Made by a program: the position numbers and the translations under genes | The notes under the pieces: model-generated | Told to the model about the DNA's origin: nothing | The model's database searches: none | Seen by the model: only the letters and a program-made list of their open reading frames with translations | Part shown: in pieces, positions 24,931 through 39,800 of the stretch | Position numbering within the stretch: position 1 is the first letter of the stretch | How the letters are laid out: every line of letters begins with the position of its first letter | Assembly (NCBI GenBank): GCA_018857735.1 | Contig: JABMCL010001863.1 | Span: forward strand, 163,501-227,500 | Source: Alviniconcha marisindica | Taxonomy: Eukaryota; Mollusca; Gastropoda; Provannidae | Length of the DNA: 64,000 nucleotides | Direction: 5' to 3'

Positions 24931-25149
24931 GTAATACTCGTCAACTGTACTCACCGTACAGGTGTCCATGAACAAATTTGTGCATATTTATAGTGTCTGC
25001 GTTAGAGTGGTGAAGGTTTTGGCTGTATTTTTTTAATTATTATCTTCGTTGTTATTCACCGTGCAACAAAAATAAAACATTTAAGTAATTAGATAATTGT
25101 GTGTGTACTGTGGTATCACAGTGTTTGGTGTTTGGAGATTCTGGTTTTT

Positions 25150-25760
25150 AGGCAATCAAGGACAGCTACTCTAATCATACGTCGGCCTCAAAGGCTACGT
25201 GTTCTTAGTCTTAGAAAACCTTTTCTTCCCCGCGCTATATGTCTGCTGGCATTAGATCTGAGACTGCACTTTTTTTCAGACTTCTGGGTGTCAGGGTAAT
25301 GTGGTATGGCCGCAGACGACTACGACGACCGAAGAAGAACGGCGGAAGAGCATCCAGCAGCATTTCCTAATGGGGTGAAGAGGAGGGAATAGGGAGGGGA
25401 TAAAATTGCAGTGGTGTCACTGAACTGTCTTGTTCGGGCCGAAGTCGTATATCTGTACAATAATTTGGTTCGGGCTCACCGTCCACCCGAAATACTGGCC
25501 CAAATCCCACCCCTCTGCCACCCGTCATCCATCTAACTACATCACATGACCTCCCTTTAAGAAACAGTTGTTTTTTAAACGTTCCGCGCAGCTGTGAGCG
25601 CTATTTGCCGACTGCCGGGTCAGTCACTTCACTTCAAAGACTTGGGGTAACATAGCAAACGTACCGCAGCCCTAATTCATTTCACCAACATCATTTTAGA
25701 ATGGAAATGGGTCAGCATTGATGCTGCCGTTGGAAGTCGGATATGGGTATTGTATGGGAA
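25150..25760 (+). promoter_or_regulatory. CpG-retaining patch, likely promoter or 5' UTR exon of SLC37A4
   Basis: This is the only CpG-rich stretch between 20 and 40 kb. It lies 0.75-1.4 kb upstream of the first coding exon. A CACTTTCAG acceptor stands directly before the ATG context at 26515, which implies a non-coding first exon upstream, most naturally in this patch. The exact donor is not fixed. Confidence 0.4.
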
Positions 25761-26515
25761 ACGCACACAGCAGGATTAAATTTTACTCTATTGGTACTTT
25801 ATTTGAAGTTTGTCTAAAGCATATAAATATATATACAAAGACAACCAGTTTTAGCTTTTACTGTATCATTTTTAAATGCTGATTTAACTTGTCTATACAG
25901 GACGTGAGTGACCACACATTCCTGTGCTATAAAAGTATAAGTTTGGGTTGGTCAGTTTTTAGGCTGTTTTTAAACAATATATATATATAGATATTACAAA
26001 ATTACTACTGATACTAGTTTTTCATTTTGCTAAAGAGGGTGTGTGTTTTGCAAACTGAGTTTACTGACAGAAAATGTACCTGTTAATGTTAAGTTGGAAG
26101 AGAAAATGGATTAGTGAAGTTTGTTGTAAACTGTTTTGTTCAACAATATAATCGTACTCAATTTACAAGTAGTTGTACAGTATACCAGTTTTTCCAAATG
26201 TAATAATCCCTGTTTTCATTTTTACAATAAAAAGAAAGAAAAAAGATTGGCTTTTAAAGTGTTATTAGTTTTAACACTAAATTAACAGATGTGCTGTTGA
26301 ATGGTATGGTGTCAGTTGTGAAGGGAAGCGCTATCTTTTAACAACACTCTTCTAACACTTCTGCTCTAAAAAAGAACAACAGCATACTGTTACAGAATAA
26401 TGTGTATCCTGTATGACAGTATGTGACTCGGCTGTTATATATAATACATAAAGGAAAAGAACACCATCTAATTGCAGAATAAGGTCAACTTTTTGGTGTA
26501 GTGCTCACTTTCAGA

Positions 26516-26693
26516 ATGGACCAGCGAACGGCGAGCATTTTTATCTGTCTGTACATGGGGTATATGATCATCACCTACATCAGGAAAGCAGTGTCCTTTG
26601 CTGCACCAGCAGTGATAGAAACAGAAGACATAAGCAAAAGTCAGTTTGGTAAGTATTTTTCCCCCAGTCTGTCGAGTCAGAATATATCACAGA

Positions 26694-26757
<64 letters not shown>

Positions 26758-27719
26758 ACTTTTAAAGAAATTGAATGCTAGGGAGAAAATACATACAAAA
26801 GGTGTGTAAGTGAATGTGTAAAGACATGAAAATAATGAATTTAGTTCAAAAGAAATTGGCGTGGTTTTTAATTTTATGACAACTTTGGTACGTGATTTTA
26901 AAAAAAAATGTTTGCATGCAGGCAGTGATCCAGTTCACATTCAGCCTTTGGGGTGGAATCGCCCCCTACATGCTTGCTGTTTTAATGAGTTTTCACCTCT
27001 TTTTTGGAAAAAGGTAGCCTGTCATTGTGTATCAAAAATGACTTTTTAACTTGCATTCAAGTTTCAACCATTTAGCGAAAAAGGAAAACACAGAAGTGGC
27101 TAAATGAAGGCTAGATAACATCATGTATGTATTTTGTATGGTATAATGGTATACATGTATTCAGTTTCTCCAAGTAAACTGTTTAATTTTTATTTTTATT
27201 TTTTATTTTGGTTATTTCCTATTGGGTCAACAATCGCTCTAGAACTAGAGCTCACTCTCTCATGCACATTCTCATGTTAAAAGAATAACACATACATGGA
27301 CATGAACGCACACACACACAGTCACACACACACACACACACACAGAGCAAAAACTGCCAACATATTGGAGTGTCCAATCCAATGTCCAACAGCAAGCCAA
27401 CTAAAAAAAACTAAAAAAAACGTATAATATATATATATATAGAGAGAGACAGAGACAGAGAAAGTATAACAAAGTCCAAGCATGTTTTATGTTGGAAACT
27501 TTTTACTCCAAATTTTCGCCCTTGAGGGCTTTGTCAAGGCCTGCCTGGTCAGCTTGAATGATTCCTACAAAACGTAATTAGATTATAAAATATGGCATAT
27601 TTTTATACATCACACTCTCTTGCACACGCCATACATTCTAGAGGACTAGGGAAGACGCACACACATACACACACACACACAAACGCACACACACACACAC
27701 ACACCACACAAAACCACTG

Positions 27720-27792
<73 letters not shown>

Positions 27793-30700
27793 ACACAAAC
27801 ACACACAGATATTTAAAATACTCCCCTATATGTAGATAGATAGACAGATTTTGTTTATGCCATGGATAGAAAATCTAGGTATGATAATCCTGACGAAGTC
27901 ATGTTTGAACCACTAACATTTAACAATCTTTACACATTAGTACTGATACTTCTAAATCATAATCTTGCCAGCTGTGCTTCTGTTCAGCTGGAAGTCTGTT
28001 TACCCATCTATTTGTTGGGTGTGGAATACTGGGTACAGTGATATTCTTCTCATTTCTTCCTTCTTTTTTGTTAAAAGAATAATACATAATATAAAAAAAT
28101 CCAACTGAGTAGCTAAACATGAAGAAATTCCACTGAAAGTGAAATAGGAGATTATGTAAAAGTATTAAAACCCAAGGCAAAACTGCTGCTGTGTTTAGAA
28201 CTGTATACATTATACACCATTACATGTGTGTCATCAGTGCTGACCTATAAATTTATATTATATGAATTATAATACATGATAGTTTGATATACTCTGCTGG
28301 TGTTGACCTTCAGAGCTGTTGGACATTGAGTTTGGAAAATATCTTTATTTGTGCTTGGTTTGACCCATGGAACATTTCTTTATATTATATATATATATAT
28401 ATTCAGACTCAGCACAAAAGATTTTAAACTTTTTAAAGGATGATTCTGATGTGAGAATGAACATTTACTGATTTAGAGGAGCAGCTCACGTATATGAAGT
28501 ATTATTTCATTGCATGTGTTATGCATCATCTCTAGCCCAGACACACAAGCATGTAACATGTATGTTCCCACAGTGATAAGAACAAAACAACTAATATAGT
28601 TACAATTTACTGAACAACCACTTTTTCACCTCACAGAGGATAGATCCAACCAATCCTTACAATTTATACTCTTTATTTGTTATATCTTCATAGGTTCTTG
28701 TGTAAAGCTGCACAATACTGGAAGTTACACAAACTGAGATAGTGAATGTTGACAACAACAAAAATCTTCCATTTACATAGTGATTGAACTATTCTACCAG
28801 TACCATGAGTTTGCCAACAACTGATTTCTGTTAATGGTTTTTCTGTCAACTGTGTGGTTGTGGGTCACAAGCATTAGGCCAGAACTACAGCTGAACAAAA
28901 CAAGTCACTCAAATGAGAACACTACACCCTACCAGAGCCGGAGGGTGTATATATTTATATATATCCTCCATGAGTTCTGGAAGCTGGGGTCTGTCATCTG
29001 GTTCCTGGTATGTTCAGCTTGACAAAGAGTCAAATGACCTCACAACATTTCGGAGCTGTTTTGGCTGGGGCTATCCTTGTGTCAGACTTCTGTCCAGGAC
29101 CTCTGTTTGCTCACCACAAGATCTTCCAACAGAAGATGCTGGAAGGCCTTGATGCCTTTGCAGGTGAAAATGTTTCTGGGGCGTCCTTTTTTGTCATCCA
29201 CAGTACAGCTCAGTATCTACAACTGTACAAGGCCTTTCAACCTGTCCTACCCATCCTCTTTACCATTTCTGGGTTGTGCATTGTAACAGTGTTGGCCAGT
29301 TTATAACTTAGTAATGTTGGTGCACATGATAATTTTGATATGTGTGGCCCTTGCACATTGTCCCACTAAGCCATTAAATATGATTTGTGAAAAAAAGCAG
29401 GGGAAAAGACCACAAAGAAATTGGTGCTAGGTCACAGAAACCAACTAATGATGTCTAGCATACATTTAGATATCACTGACTGGGTGACATACTGAGGTAA
29501 AAGCAGTCACTGTAATCAGTAGATGATCATGCCCAATATTTAGCATGGGGTAAAAGCAGTCACAATGATCAGTCTGAATTTTATTATCAAGTAAAAAAAC
29601 TTGATTTGACATTTTGTATTAAAAGTTTCCTGTTCATGCACTTGCTGTCTAGTGCATGCACTGATACAGACTTTGGCAGCCAGGGGATGTTCAATCTTTT
29701 TTCTTTTCTTTTTTTCCATTCTTTTTAACAATCTTATGGTTGAGAACTTTTAAACATTTGAATGCACTGCAGTTGTTGATCATCAGCAGCTGTAATTATG
29801 TAACATACAGAATGAGATCAGTCTGGCAAAAAAATCAAAAAATCTGCTTCATTGCCAGAGTTGAGGGTGTAGCTTACAGAGTGAAATGGTCTGTAGTGAT
29901 TTGATTTTGACGCATTGATGTATATTACTAAGACTGTCACAATAACTGGGTACATTTTCCAAATAAAGCCTGACTGAAGAATGATTGTCATTATATTACA
30001 GTGGCAGGTGAGTGAATGCAATGTTCATTTTTATTCTAAGGTTCATCCACCTAGATCTGGCTGCCACTCACTGTTACACATATATACTCACTCCTTCCAC
30101 TTCCACTTCCAACCATTCAAGGCTTCCCTGAAAATCAGTATATTGTTCTCTTGATTTCAGTTCCTTCTGCAAACTCTTTCTTATCTCTCTTTCCTGTTCT
30201 TCCATCACCCTCATCCACCCCATCCACCCCAACTGACACCTTCTGTGTATGCACACATATATATATATATATATGTGCGTCTGTGCGCGCATGTGTTTGT
30301 GTGTGTGTGTGCACGGATGTGTGTGAGTGTGCCTGTGTGTGTGTTTCAAATGCTTTTGTTGTGATTATATTTAGTGATGGTTCATGGTAAAAAGAACTGC
30401 TAGTACTAGTAGTAGCATTGTGATGCAATGTTATGGTGTCAATGTTTGATTGATTGATTAATCACTGTGTGGTGGTTTGTATTGTGTAAGGGCTTTGTGT
30501 TTACTTGATAGTCTGACACAGCGATGGTCAACATGGCAGTAGTCTGAATGGCTCAAGGGTGATACACTTGTCAGTTAAAAAGACTGACTTGTCATCAGAC
30601 CGAAGTGTCAGTAATAATAATAGTGGACCACTCTTGGTCTCATACAGCGCAAATCATTTTGCAGATCTAACAAGAACTATGTGCAGTAGTTCACATCATA

Positions 30701-31530
30701 CACACACGCATACATCTAGACATACACATTAATCTGTTTTCACTTCAGTGGGCTACATAGGTATGTAATATGGTGTGCCTAAAGAGGAAAGTCACTGGGT
30801 TTTGAATTCATATGGAGTAGGGAGATTTCACAGACTGGCTAGCAGTAAAATCCAGACATATCTGACGCCTGATGGTTTAACCCATGGAACAAAACAATGA
30901 CCCAGGTACAATCATTGTGCATCATGCATACATAAATGCAAACAATAATGTTTGTTCTAGTGACTTATCTGACTGTGATTTCAGAACAGCCCCAAAAATC
31001 GGTTCCTTCTGTGGTGTCTGTTCTGTGCTGAGAAAATACAGGTGATTGACTTGCTTGCAGCTTGGGTGTTTGTCATTGCAGCTTGGGTGTTTGTCATACA
31101 ATATGACCTTTAACTTCCCCATAAAAATGTTGATAGGCCAAGGTCAACAACAGATGTCAGATACAGTCATACCGGAAATGACTGTTCAAATAATGGTGTG
31201 TATAACATGTCTTTTGCTGATGTTGACAGGTTTCATTCTGAGTAGCCAGATGGTTGGCTACAGTGTTGGCAAGCTGCTGGGGGGGTTGTTGGTGGACCTG
31301 TTCAGTCCCAGCCGCATCTTCATCATCACTCTGGTGCTGACAGCCTTCTCGGTGGTTGCCTTCACCGGTCAGTGATTGAAAAATTATGTTTGTGGATCAA
31401 GTTTTGTTCTTAGGATTCTTCATTCTGTCATTATAAGATGATTGCCAGGGGAACTGTGGTGGGCATTAATACAGGGGAAAAATAAAGTATTTTTCTTTGT
31501 TTACCTGTGTAGTATTATTATAATGTCTGT

Positions 31531-31612
<82 letters not shown>

Positions 31613-32421
31613 CTCCTACCTGTAACAATATTAAAGGGAGCCAAACTTTACATGGTGATGCATTATCATGAGCTGCAGTGTTGTGCAAGCTTGGCTTGCA
31701 ACCCTTAAGGTCCAGGTCACAGTGAAGGTTCAACTCCTGATATAATGACTTCATATTTATTAATGAATTATTCAATAAAAAATATAAAACAAGAATGACT
31801 ACTAGCATTCTAAAACAAGATCCAAACACCTAAAAGGTTCAAAAGAACTACAGCCTTAACAAAACCAGCAAATTTTCGGGGTAATCCCCTTTGTCAAGCT
31901 ACAAAACGACACTTAAACAACAGCTAAATGGTCAAAAATGATGAAAAATGAAGTAAAAACCTAAACCACTTACCTGTTTTTGGTTGAGCTGTGTAGTTTT
32001 CCTGTCCAGTGTTTGGAAGAATGTTTACATTCTTATTTGAAAGAACAACATTTTTACATGAAAGAACAACATTTTTACATGAAAGAACAACATCCTTCCA
32101 AACACTGGACAGGAAAACAACACAGCTCAACCAAAAACAGATAAGTGGTTTAGCTTTTCTCTTCTTTTTTCATCGTTTTTGACCATTTAGCTGTTGTTTA
32201 AGTGTCGTTTTGTAGCTTGACAAAGGGGATTACCCTGAAAATTTGCAGGTTGTGTTTTGTCCTAATAAATAGTGTCCATTTATAGATTTGGAACTATTCA
32301 ATATTTTGCAACCAAGCATTATATACTGATACATTATCATGAGCCAGAGTGTCATGCATAATGATTTTATTGCTGCCAACCTTACAGCAAGGGTTTGACT
32401 CCTTAAACACACACACACACA

Positions 32422-32486
<65 letters not shown>

Positions 32487-35400
32487 CAAAAAAAAACTGA
32501 AAAAAACTTCCTTTTTGCATCATATGTTATGAAGCATTGAACCTTTTGCATCATATGTTATGAAGCATTGAACCTTTGCAGCCAAATTTTGTGTGATGCT
32601 GCATTATGAAATGGAGTAAAGTATGCAAACCATTTGGATTGTTGTTGCCTTCAAGGCCACAAGGAGGAGTCAAATACCAAGAAGTGTAATCAGTAGATTA
32701 ATTGGTAAACAACAAACTGAGATCTTTTACTACAGCAATTAAGGTGACAATTAAACCTTGTTACAAGATTGCCTGTGAGTGTATTTGATGGGATGACTAC
32801 TGTGATTTAGTGAGGTTGAATGTGACCATGGACTGACTGTAGGTGATGATGTTTTTTGTCAGAAGGTATCATGATACAGTACCTAGTGCAATTTGTAGCT
32901 GGAAATATCAACAAGTTTTCAATATTACCGTTATTATTATTGTTTGGTCTTAACAAATACACATAAGTCATAAAGGTTATGTTCAAATTTTCAGCATTTG
33001 ACACGGTGGCCATGTTCGCATTCTGCTGGTTTATCAATGGCCTGTCTCAGGGACCCAGCTGGCCTGCTTGTGGTCTTCTCATTAAACGGGTAATCAACAA
33101 TATTGTTTGCATGTGGACTTGGACAGGTACTGAGTTAGTAATGTGGTATGATGACTGATCAGTATGCTACACACACAGATGCTCACATGCACACATGCAT
33201 GCATGCTTGCACACAAACATACATGCACACACTCACACACACACACACATACACATACACACTCTGTGGTTGGTCTGTTGCATATGACACTGTCAGGAAG
33301 ACTGATCAGATATTCTGTAGTTCTAATCCCTTTGTGTATGTGTTGCAGTGGTGTCTTCCAGAGAGATTTGGCACATGGTGGAGTGTGTTGTCAACATCAG
33401 CAAATGTGTCTGGAACAGCAGGCCCCATTTTATCAGCCTTTCTCATGACATTCTTTGGTTGGCGCTTTGCCCTAAATATAGCTAGTAAGTTGGTCTTGGA
33501 GTTCCTGACAATATACAGTACCTGTGGTTATTTTGCTCTTAATACAGCTGGTAAGTTAGTGTTACGTCTCTCCTAACACAGTGCAGCATTTGTTGGCATT
33601 TAGCGCTAAATATTAGTGTAACGTGATGTGCTACAGGATGATGGTGCTTTACCCTGAATGTCACTGAAAAATCATACAAGTTTTGTTATGTAACCAGCTG
33701 ATATTTTAGTTGGCACTTTGCTCTGACTGTTGCTTGGTAACTGAAAGGTCTATTGATGTGACTCTGACATTATAGTTAGTTGTTTGTATGTAGTGAATGT
33801 CATCGGTAAATTACACAGTTACAAGTAGGAACCCCCTGGTGAAAAACTGGTGCAGGCTTTTAGAAGCACATCTTAGTAGAAATGGGTTTTGAAGGAGTTC
33901 CCCAAACGCATAAAAGGTTAATAAGAATGCTGTTTATTATGACAAAACACAGCATGTGAATTTTCAGGGTAGGCTTCTTTTTCATGCTACAAAACAACAC
34001 TTAAACAACAGTTAAATGGTGAAAAATGAGATATAGGGCACATATCTGCTTTTGGTTGAGCTGTTTTGTTGTGGTGTCCAGTGGTTTTAAAGGAGGTGAA
34101 ACTACAGGGAAATGAGCAGTTGGCATGCCACTTTGTCTGCAGCAGAATTCATCTTAACCTTTTCCCTGCCCCTAGGACATCATTTGACATCCTAGCAAGA
34201 GTGCTTCCCACTGGACTGTTTGATGTCACATAACATACCACTTAAATTTGGACTTTGTGTGCATTCTTGTACACAGCAAATGTCTCAGAATTAAACTTCT
34301 GATGGGCTAAACTTCTTTTTGAGACTATTCTCTGGAGAGAAAAAATTAGAGCCTGTAGTAGAAACCTTTTGGCAGGAAAAGGGTTCACAGAGTCTGTGGA
34401 AAGTGTGCCTCTTTGTACACAGAGTGGACATGTGTATGTACAGGTGTGATTGCTGTCACAGGCATGTTTGATGATGTTACAGGCACCTGTGCACTTGCTG
34501 TGGCAGGTATGGCCTTCCTGCTGCTTGCTGATGGGCCAGACAAGCTGCCCTTATCTTCTGAAGGGAGCAAAACTGGTTAGTAACAGCAAGAGGTTCTGAT
34601 GGTTCTTGACACCATGCTAGCTTCCGATCAGCACCTCAGGCTACCAATGCTGCTGTGATAGTACATTTTTCACCACACAGCTTTGGGGTTTTCAGGAGCC
34701 CTGTTTTCATTACAACTTTTATTGGGTTTGAACCCACAACATTCTGGATCTTTAATGTAGGCTATTTCTCAGAGGCTAATCAGTATGTGGGCAAAATCTT
34801 TCAAATCTTATGTGATCATGACTTCCATGGACCTTTACCCTTGCATGCCAGTTTCAGTTACTAGGACCTGATTTCACAATTGCATGAAAACATCATACTG
34901 CTCATAATGATGCCACGTCTATGACTAATAGGTATGGGTCTGTTGACCCCAAAATATGGAAATCTTGGTATAATTTCATGAAAGGTAGACCTGATCATGT
35001 TATTCATTTATGCAGGCCAAAAAACATAATGTGATCTAAAGACTAAAAACGGAAAGGGGAAAAAAAGGAAAAAAGAAGGAAAAAAAAAGAGAAGAATGTT
35101 GAAAAGCACTGATCAGTACATGTACCTAGATCTGGAAGCAATGGCATTTTTTTTTACAAGAACACCTTAATTGTTCCATGCTGTCTGACGATGGGACATA
35201 ACAAAATCACTGTCAAAGTGTTCTGTTGACACAGCACAAACAATGGACCTCACAGTTTACTTCCTGTGGTGGTGCACTGTAACACATCTTGGGTTCGTGT
35301 CAGTGAGTAAAATCTCATGATGTGGTGCATATTTGAAGAGACGGTGACAGTGACGGATGAAAATCCCAAGAGGTGGGCTAGGTGAGGGAAAGTGAGCCTG

Positions 35401-36850
35401 GCCAGTGCTGCCTTAGGGTGGACAGTGGTGTGAGCCAGGTTATTGTGCGTTGGTAGCTACAGAGCACAAATATAAAGAGAATGGTGATTCAAGGCCAGGA
35501 TTTGATTTTGCAGAAATAGGTCCACCAGCTTATAAGCTCAGTTGCAGTCATGTACTGTCACTAAATGGTACACCTGTCAGTTAGGAACAGATTTACTTCT
35601 GTGACTGAATTTGCCACGAGTAAATGGGGGTGTGCAGGTAACAACTCACATTTCATACAGGCATTCGTGGCCACTTGACCCCACCCTTACCCAGTCCGCC
35701 TGGTGGTTACAGAAAAGGCCAAGCCTGGGTGGAAGTCGGACGTGTTGGATTTAGTGAGCAGACCGGTGTTTGTGGCGACCTGCTTCAGCTTCCTGCTGGT
35801 GTCCTTGGTCAGGGGGGCCTGCACTGACTGGGGACAGCTCTACCTCATACAGGACCACCATCACTCACACCTCACAGGTGGGCTGGGACACGTGGAGCTT
35901 GCACAGCGGCTTTCAGCCCATCACTACAAAAATAGATGAGGTCAACAAAACACGCAAAAACTTAAAAAGAAGGCTATTTTAATGAAACAGTACCAAACGT
36001 GGGCAAAGTTTCAGGACAGACCCCTTCTACATGCAACAGATAACTGACATATAAACAAACACTGAAGGATATGCAATTCTTTGATCTTTTTTCTTCCTCA
36101 GAATGCTAGTGTTCAACTGTTTCATTGAGAATTTAAAAAAAAATTAAGTGATGAGACAGATGAGTTTTGTTGTAGGTAACTAGTTTTGACAAGTTGGCTG
36201 CAGAAAAATTTACAAAGTGTCTCTTACTTCATGACAGGCCGCAGAATAAAAGCTTGTGTGAGCTATTTATTACAGGCACATAGTTTGGAAATCAAAGTCC
36301 AACATTGAGTCAGCCATCATCCTTTGAGTGAGCACTAACTGTGTTCACTGGATCTGCAACCACAGAATATTCACTGTTTTCTTACTGCATTCTCACATCC
36401 TGCAGTTATGTCCACCAGTGGAGACAAAGTCCAACTGCAGAAAAAAAGCACCATAAAAGATCAAAATACACAATTTTTGACCCCACATTTGCATTTATTA
36501 AAACCAATGCAGGTGTTTCAAAAGCATGATTTCACATGTGGAATTCTGGTTTGTTCTTTCTCGCTAAGTGTTGTGCAGAAACCCAAACTCTAAAAATCTT
36601 TGCAGGATGTGATAGATACTACTATGATATGTCTTTGTATGGATTGCATTCAGTAATCTTTTTCAGTTCCTGTATTAGGCGGTTTAGGTGGGGTTCTTAA
36701 CTCCCTTGACTTTCCCTGGAACCATCTCCCTGTTTCTGTCTGTCATGCTACCTCAGTCAGTTCATTCAGATCTTACCTAAAAACTTCCACTTCACAAAAA
36801 CCCTTTCATCAGTCCCATTGCCCTGAGGAATGTGTGCGTGTGCACGCGCA

Positions 36851-36882
<32 letters not shown>

Positions 36883-39800
36883 TGTGTGTGTGCACGCGCA
36901 TGTGTGTGTGTGTGTGTGTGCACGCGTGTGTGTGTGTGTGTGTGTGCACGGCGTGTGTGTGTGTGTGTGTGTGTGTATTTGCATTTGAGTCTTTGTTATC
37001 AAAATATGTATATATGTATGTTTAAAATAATTTGTAAGCATGTGTGAGGTGCACTAAATACCCATTCTTCTTTTTAAATCAGCTCAAGAGATGATCCTCA
37101 CTCTGTGTCTGGACACACTTTTTCACATTACAAACACCGGGCAAACGCAGAGAAAATGTGTCAGGATCTTCAGAAGAGAGATTCCCTGTGTTTGTATGTT
37201 GTACAAAGTCAAACAACACTGGCAGAAGTTCTGAACAAGTTGCCCTCTGCCACAACAAATTTGTTCAGGCATCATCACTGAATGACATGGTTTTTGTTAG
37301 AAGTGAAATTGTGACATTTTCATTTTAAGTGTAGACAGTGTTTAGGATGCTTGACAACAGGGCATTTCCATGCTTGATATTATTACCAAATTATTTTGTG
37401 ATACAGTCAGACAGAAGGTCACTGCAATAGACAGAGAATGGGGAGGGGGGTGGGGGTTAACAGCTGTAGGAGGGTCTGCATTCAGTAACAACTGTAAGCT
37501 GTAAAAAGCAAATACATATAACTGTTATTCCCCCTTCCCTTCCATGCACACACTCCGTCTCTCTCTTGTCAAAGTTGAATGTGTTTGATCTTTTTTGGTG
37601 TTTTGCCCGCAGTGTCAGCTCTAACTTCCAAAATTGCTTGTTTGTGACTATTACAGGCAGTAGTTTCACCAGCAGTCAGGAACTGGGAGGGATTGTTGGA
37701 TCACTAGCTGCAGGCTACGCATCAGATTTCCTCGTGGCTAAGGTCAGAATGTTGCTTCCTTTTAGCATTAAAGCTGTCCGTAGCCATTTATTTCAGTCAT
37801 AACTAGACTGAAACGTAACTAAAGCAGCTGAATCCGGAATCCACATCACCAAAGGTGATCTTGTATACATATAGATATACATATATACATGAACATGGTA
37901 GTGAACTCAGACATTGCTGTCATTTCTGTCTGTCAGCCACCTGTGGTCCAGTGCATTGTTGAAGTACTAGTTTATAAGAAGACATGAAAATCTCAGACAT
38001 TTTGCAGTTTGTTTGGTTTGTGGTGAAATTTCATTGCTTATAAGTTATATATCTATCTATATATTCCTAGTTTGATTCTTGAAAATTCTATTCCATTCAC
38101 CAAAATAATATTTGGTAGGATTATTAATATCACTGTTATTAATGTTTTTATACTAACATTAACAAATGTCATTTTGGTAAATGGAATTGAAGTTTTAAGA
38201 ATCAGTTTAGGAATATATGCGTAATGACAGTTTCAATGTGATAATTATTATGACTGTTATTATTGTATGATCACACTAATCGTGACAAGTGCAAGCTGGA
38301 TTGTTGTGGTAAGTAAGTCATGTTGTTTTTATTTGCTGTTCTTTTTCAGAACTTTGTGCGTTACAATCCCCGGATGCTGGTGGTATTTATCTGCACGATA
38401 GTGCTGTCAGCATCCATCTTTTTCTTCATGTCAGCTGTGAGCAGCACATCATCTAGTGTAAGTGTTGTAGTTTTCTTAAAGATAGATGCAGAAAATGAAG
38501 TTACATTGGTGAAATCTGTTGCCATTTTCAGTCATGCAATGCAGTCAATAGAAGGGTCAGCAGTCTTCACTGAAACGCATTTTAATGTTATGAGCATGCA
38601 TGCTTTCCGTGTTCTAAACGTGCTCAAAATTTCCCTTGGTATATTTCCCCTCAGCATTCATACAATGCAAATAGAAAAATAAAAACAACCAATTAAGGCT
38701 TTTGTGAGGAACACGGTATTTTATGAATCTAATTTGCTGACTTAATGGTTAGGTTATGATATATTTCCTGAGCTGTTAATAGATACAAATAAAAAAACCT
38801 GAGCTTCAATTCTGGTCAAAGTGGAAGAAGCAGCACAGGCCTTTCCAGTAGGAATGGAAGGAAAAATGGACTCACAGCATTTGGGGTTTTCCAGTTGACT
38901 TGTGGTCTGCTTTATTAAAAACAAGCTTCTGAAAGTTTTGTTTACATGGCCCTGAGCACTGGCAGACTGTGTCCGTTACATCATGAGCGAGGCTGGAAAC
39001 AGTCTTTGCCTAGGTCCCCTTGAAATACTCTGCTCACTTGGCTCAGCATATCTGAACCAAGCATAGCTTCTCTTTCTGTTACAGCATAATAACTCCAGCT
39101 GACCCATGTATGGCCTGCCCTTTTTGCTTTATTTGAATCAAGAGTCTTAAAATATTTGTTGGATGAAAAACAATGATCTTGAAATAAAACACCATTCACA
39201 TTGAAGTGATATATGACCCTCACCTCTGTGTTCAGGTTCATTGTATGTTCAGTCCCTCCCCCCCCCCCCCCCCCCAAAAAAAAAGACTCCCAAATGTTTT
39301 CTGACTAAACTGCAACTGAGAATCGTTTAGATGGTTGAAGACATAATTGTTTGTTTTTCAGTTGCTGATAAGTGGGACAGGGCTGTGCATTGGCTTTGGT
39401 GTGTATGGCTGTACCGCTCTGCTGGGCATTGTAGCCATGGAGTCCACTGTGGACAGGTTGGCTGGTACTGCACATGCCTTTGCATCTCTGGCAGCTAATG
39501 GTTGGTAAAACAGAGTTGTTTTGCTGTATGCTTACATGTTTCTCTGCTAAGCACTCAGAGCTGTCAGATATTCTCTTTTGTAAGTCTGAAGTAAGTCAGG
39601 ATAGCGCTTACTGTAATTTCCAGACTACAAGGCACTTCTGGACATGAGGCCCCAGAAATTAACCTCAAAAGTAAAAAATCTGCAGACAAGGCACTCCCAA
39701 ATGTAGAGGCGCAACTTCGGCAGTTTCATAGCCAGCGAGCAAAACCTGATGGACATGTGCATCAAACACAAAGGAAAGTGCCATAATGTGGAAAAGTGAA

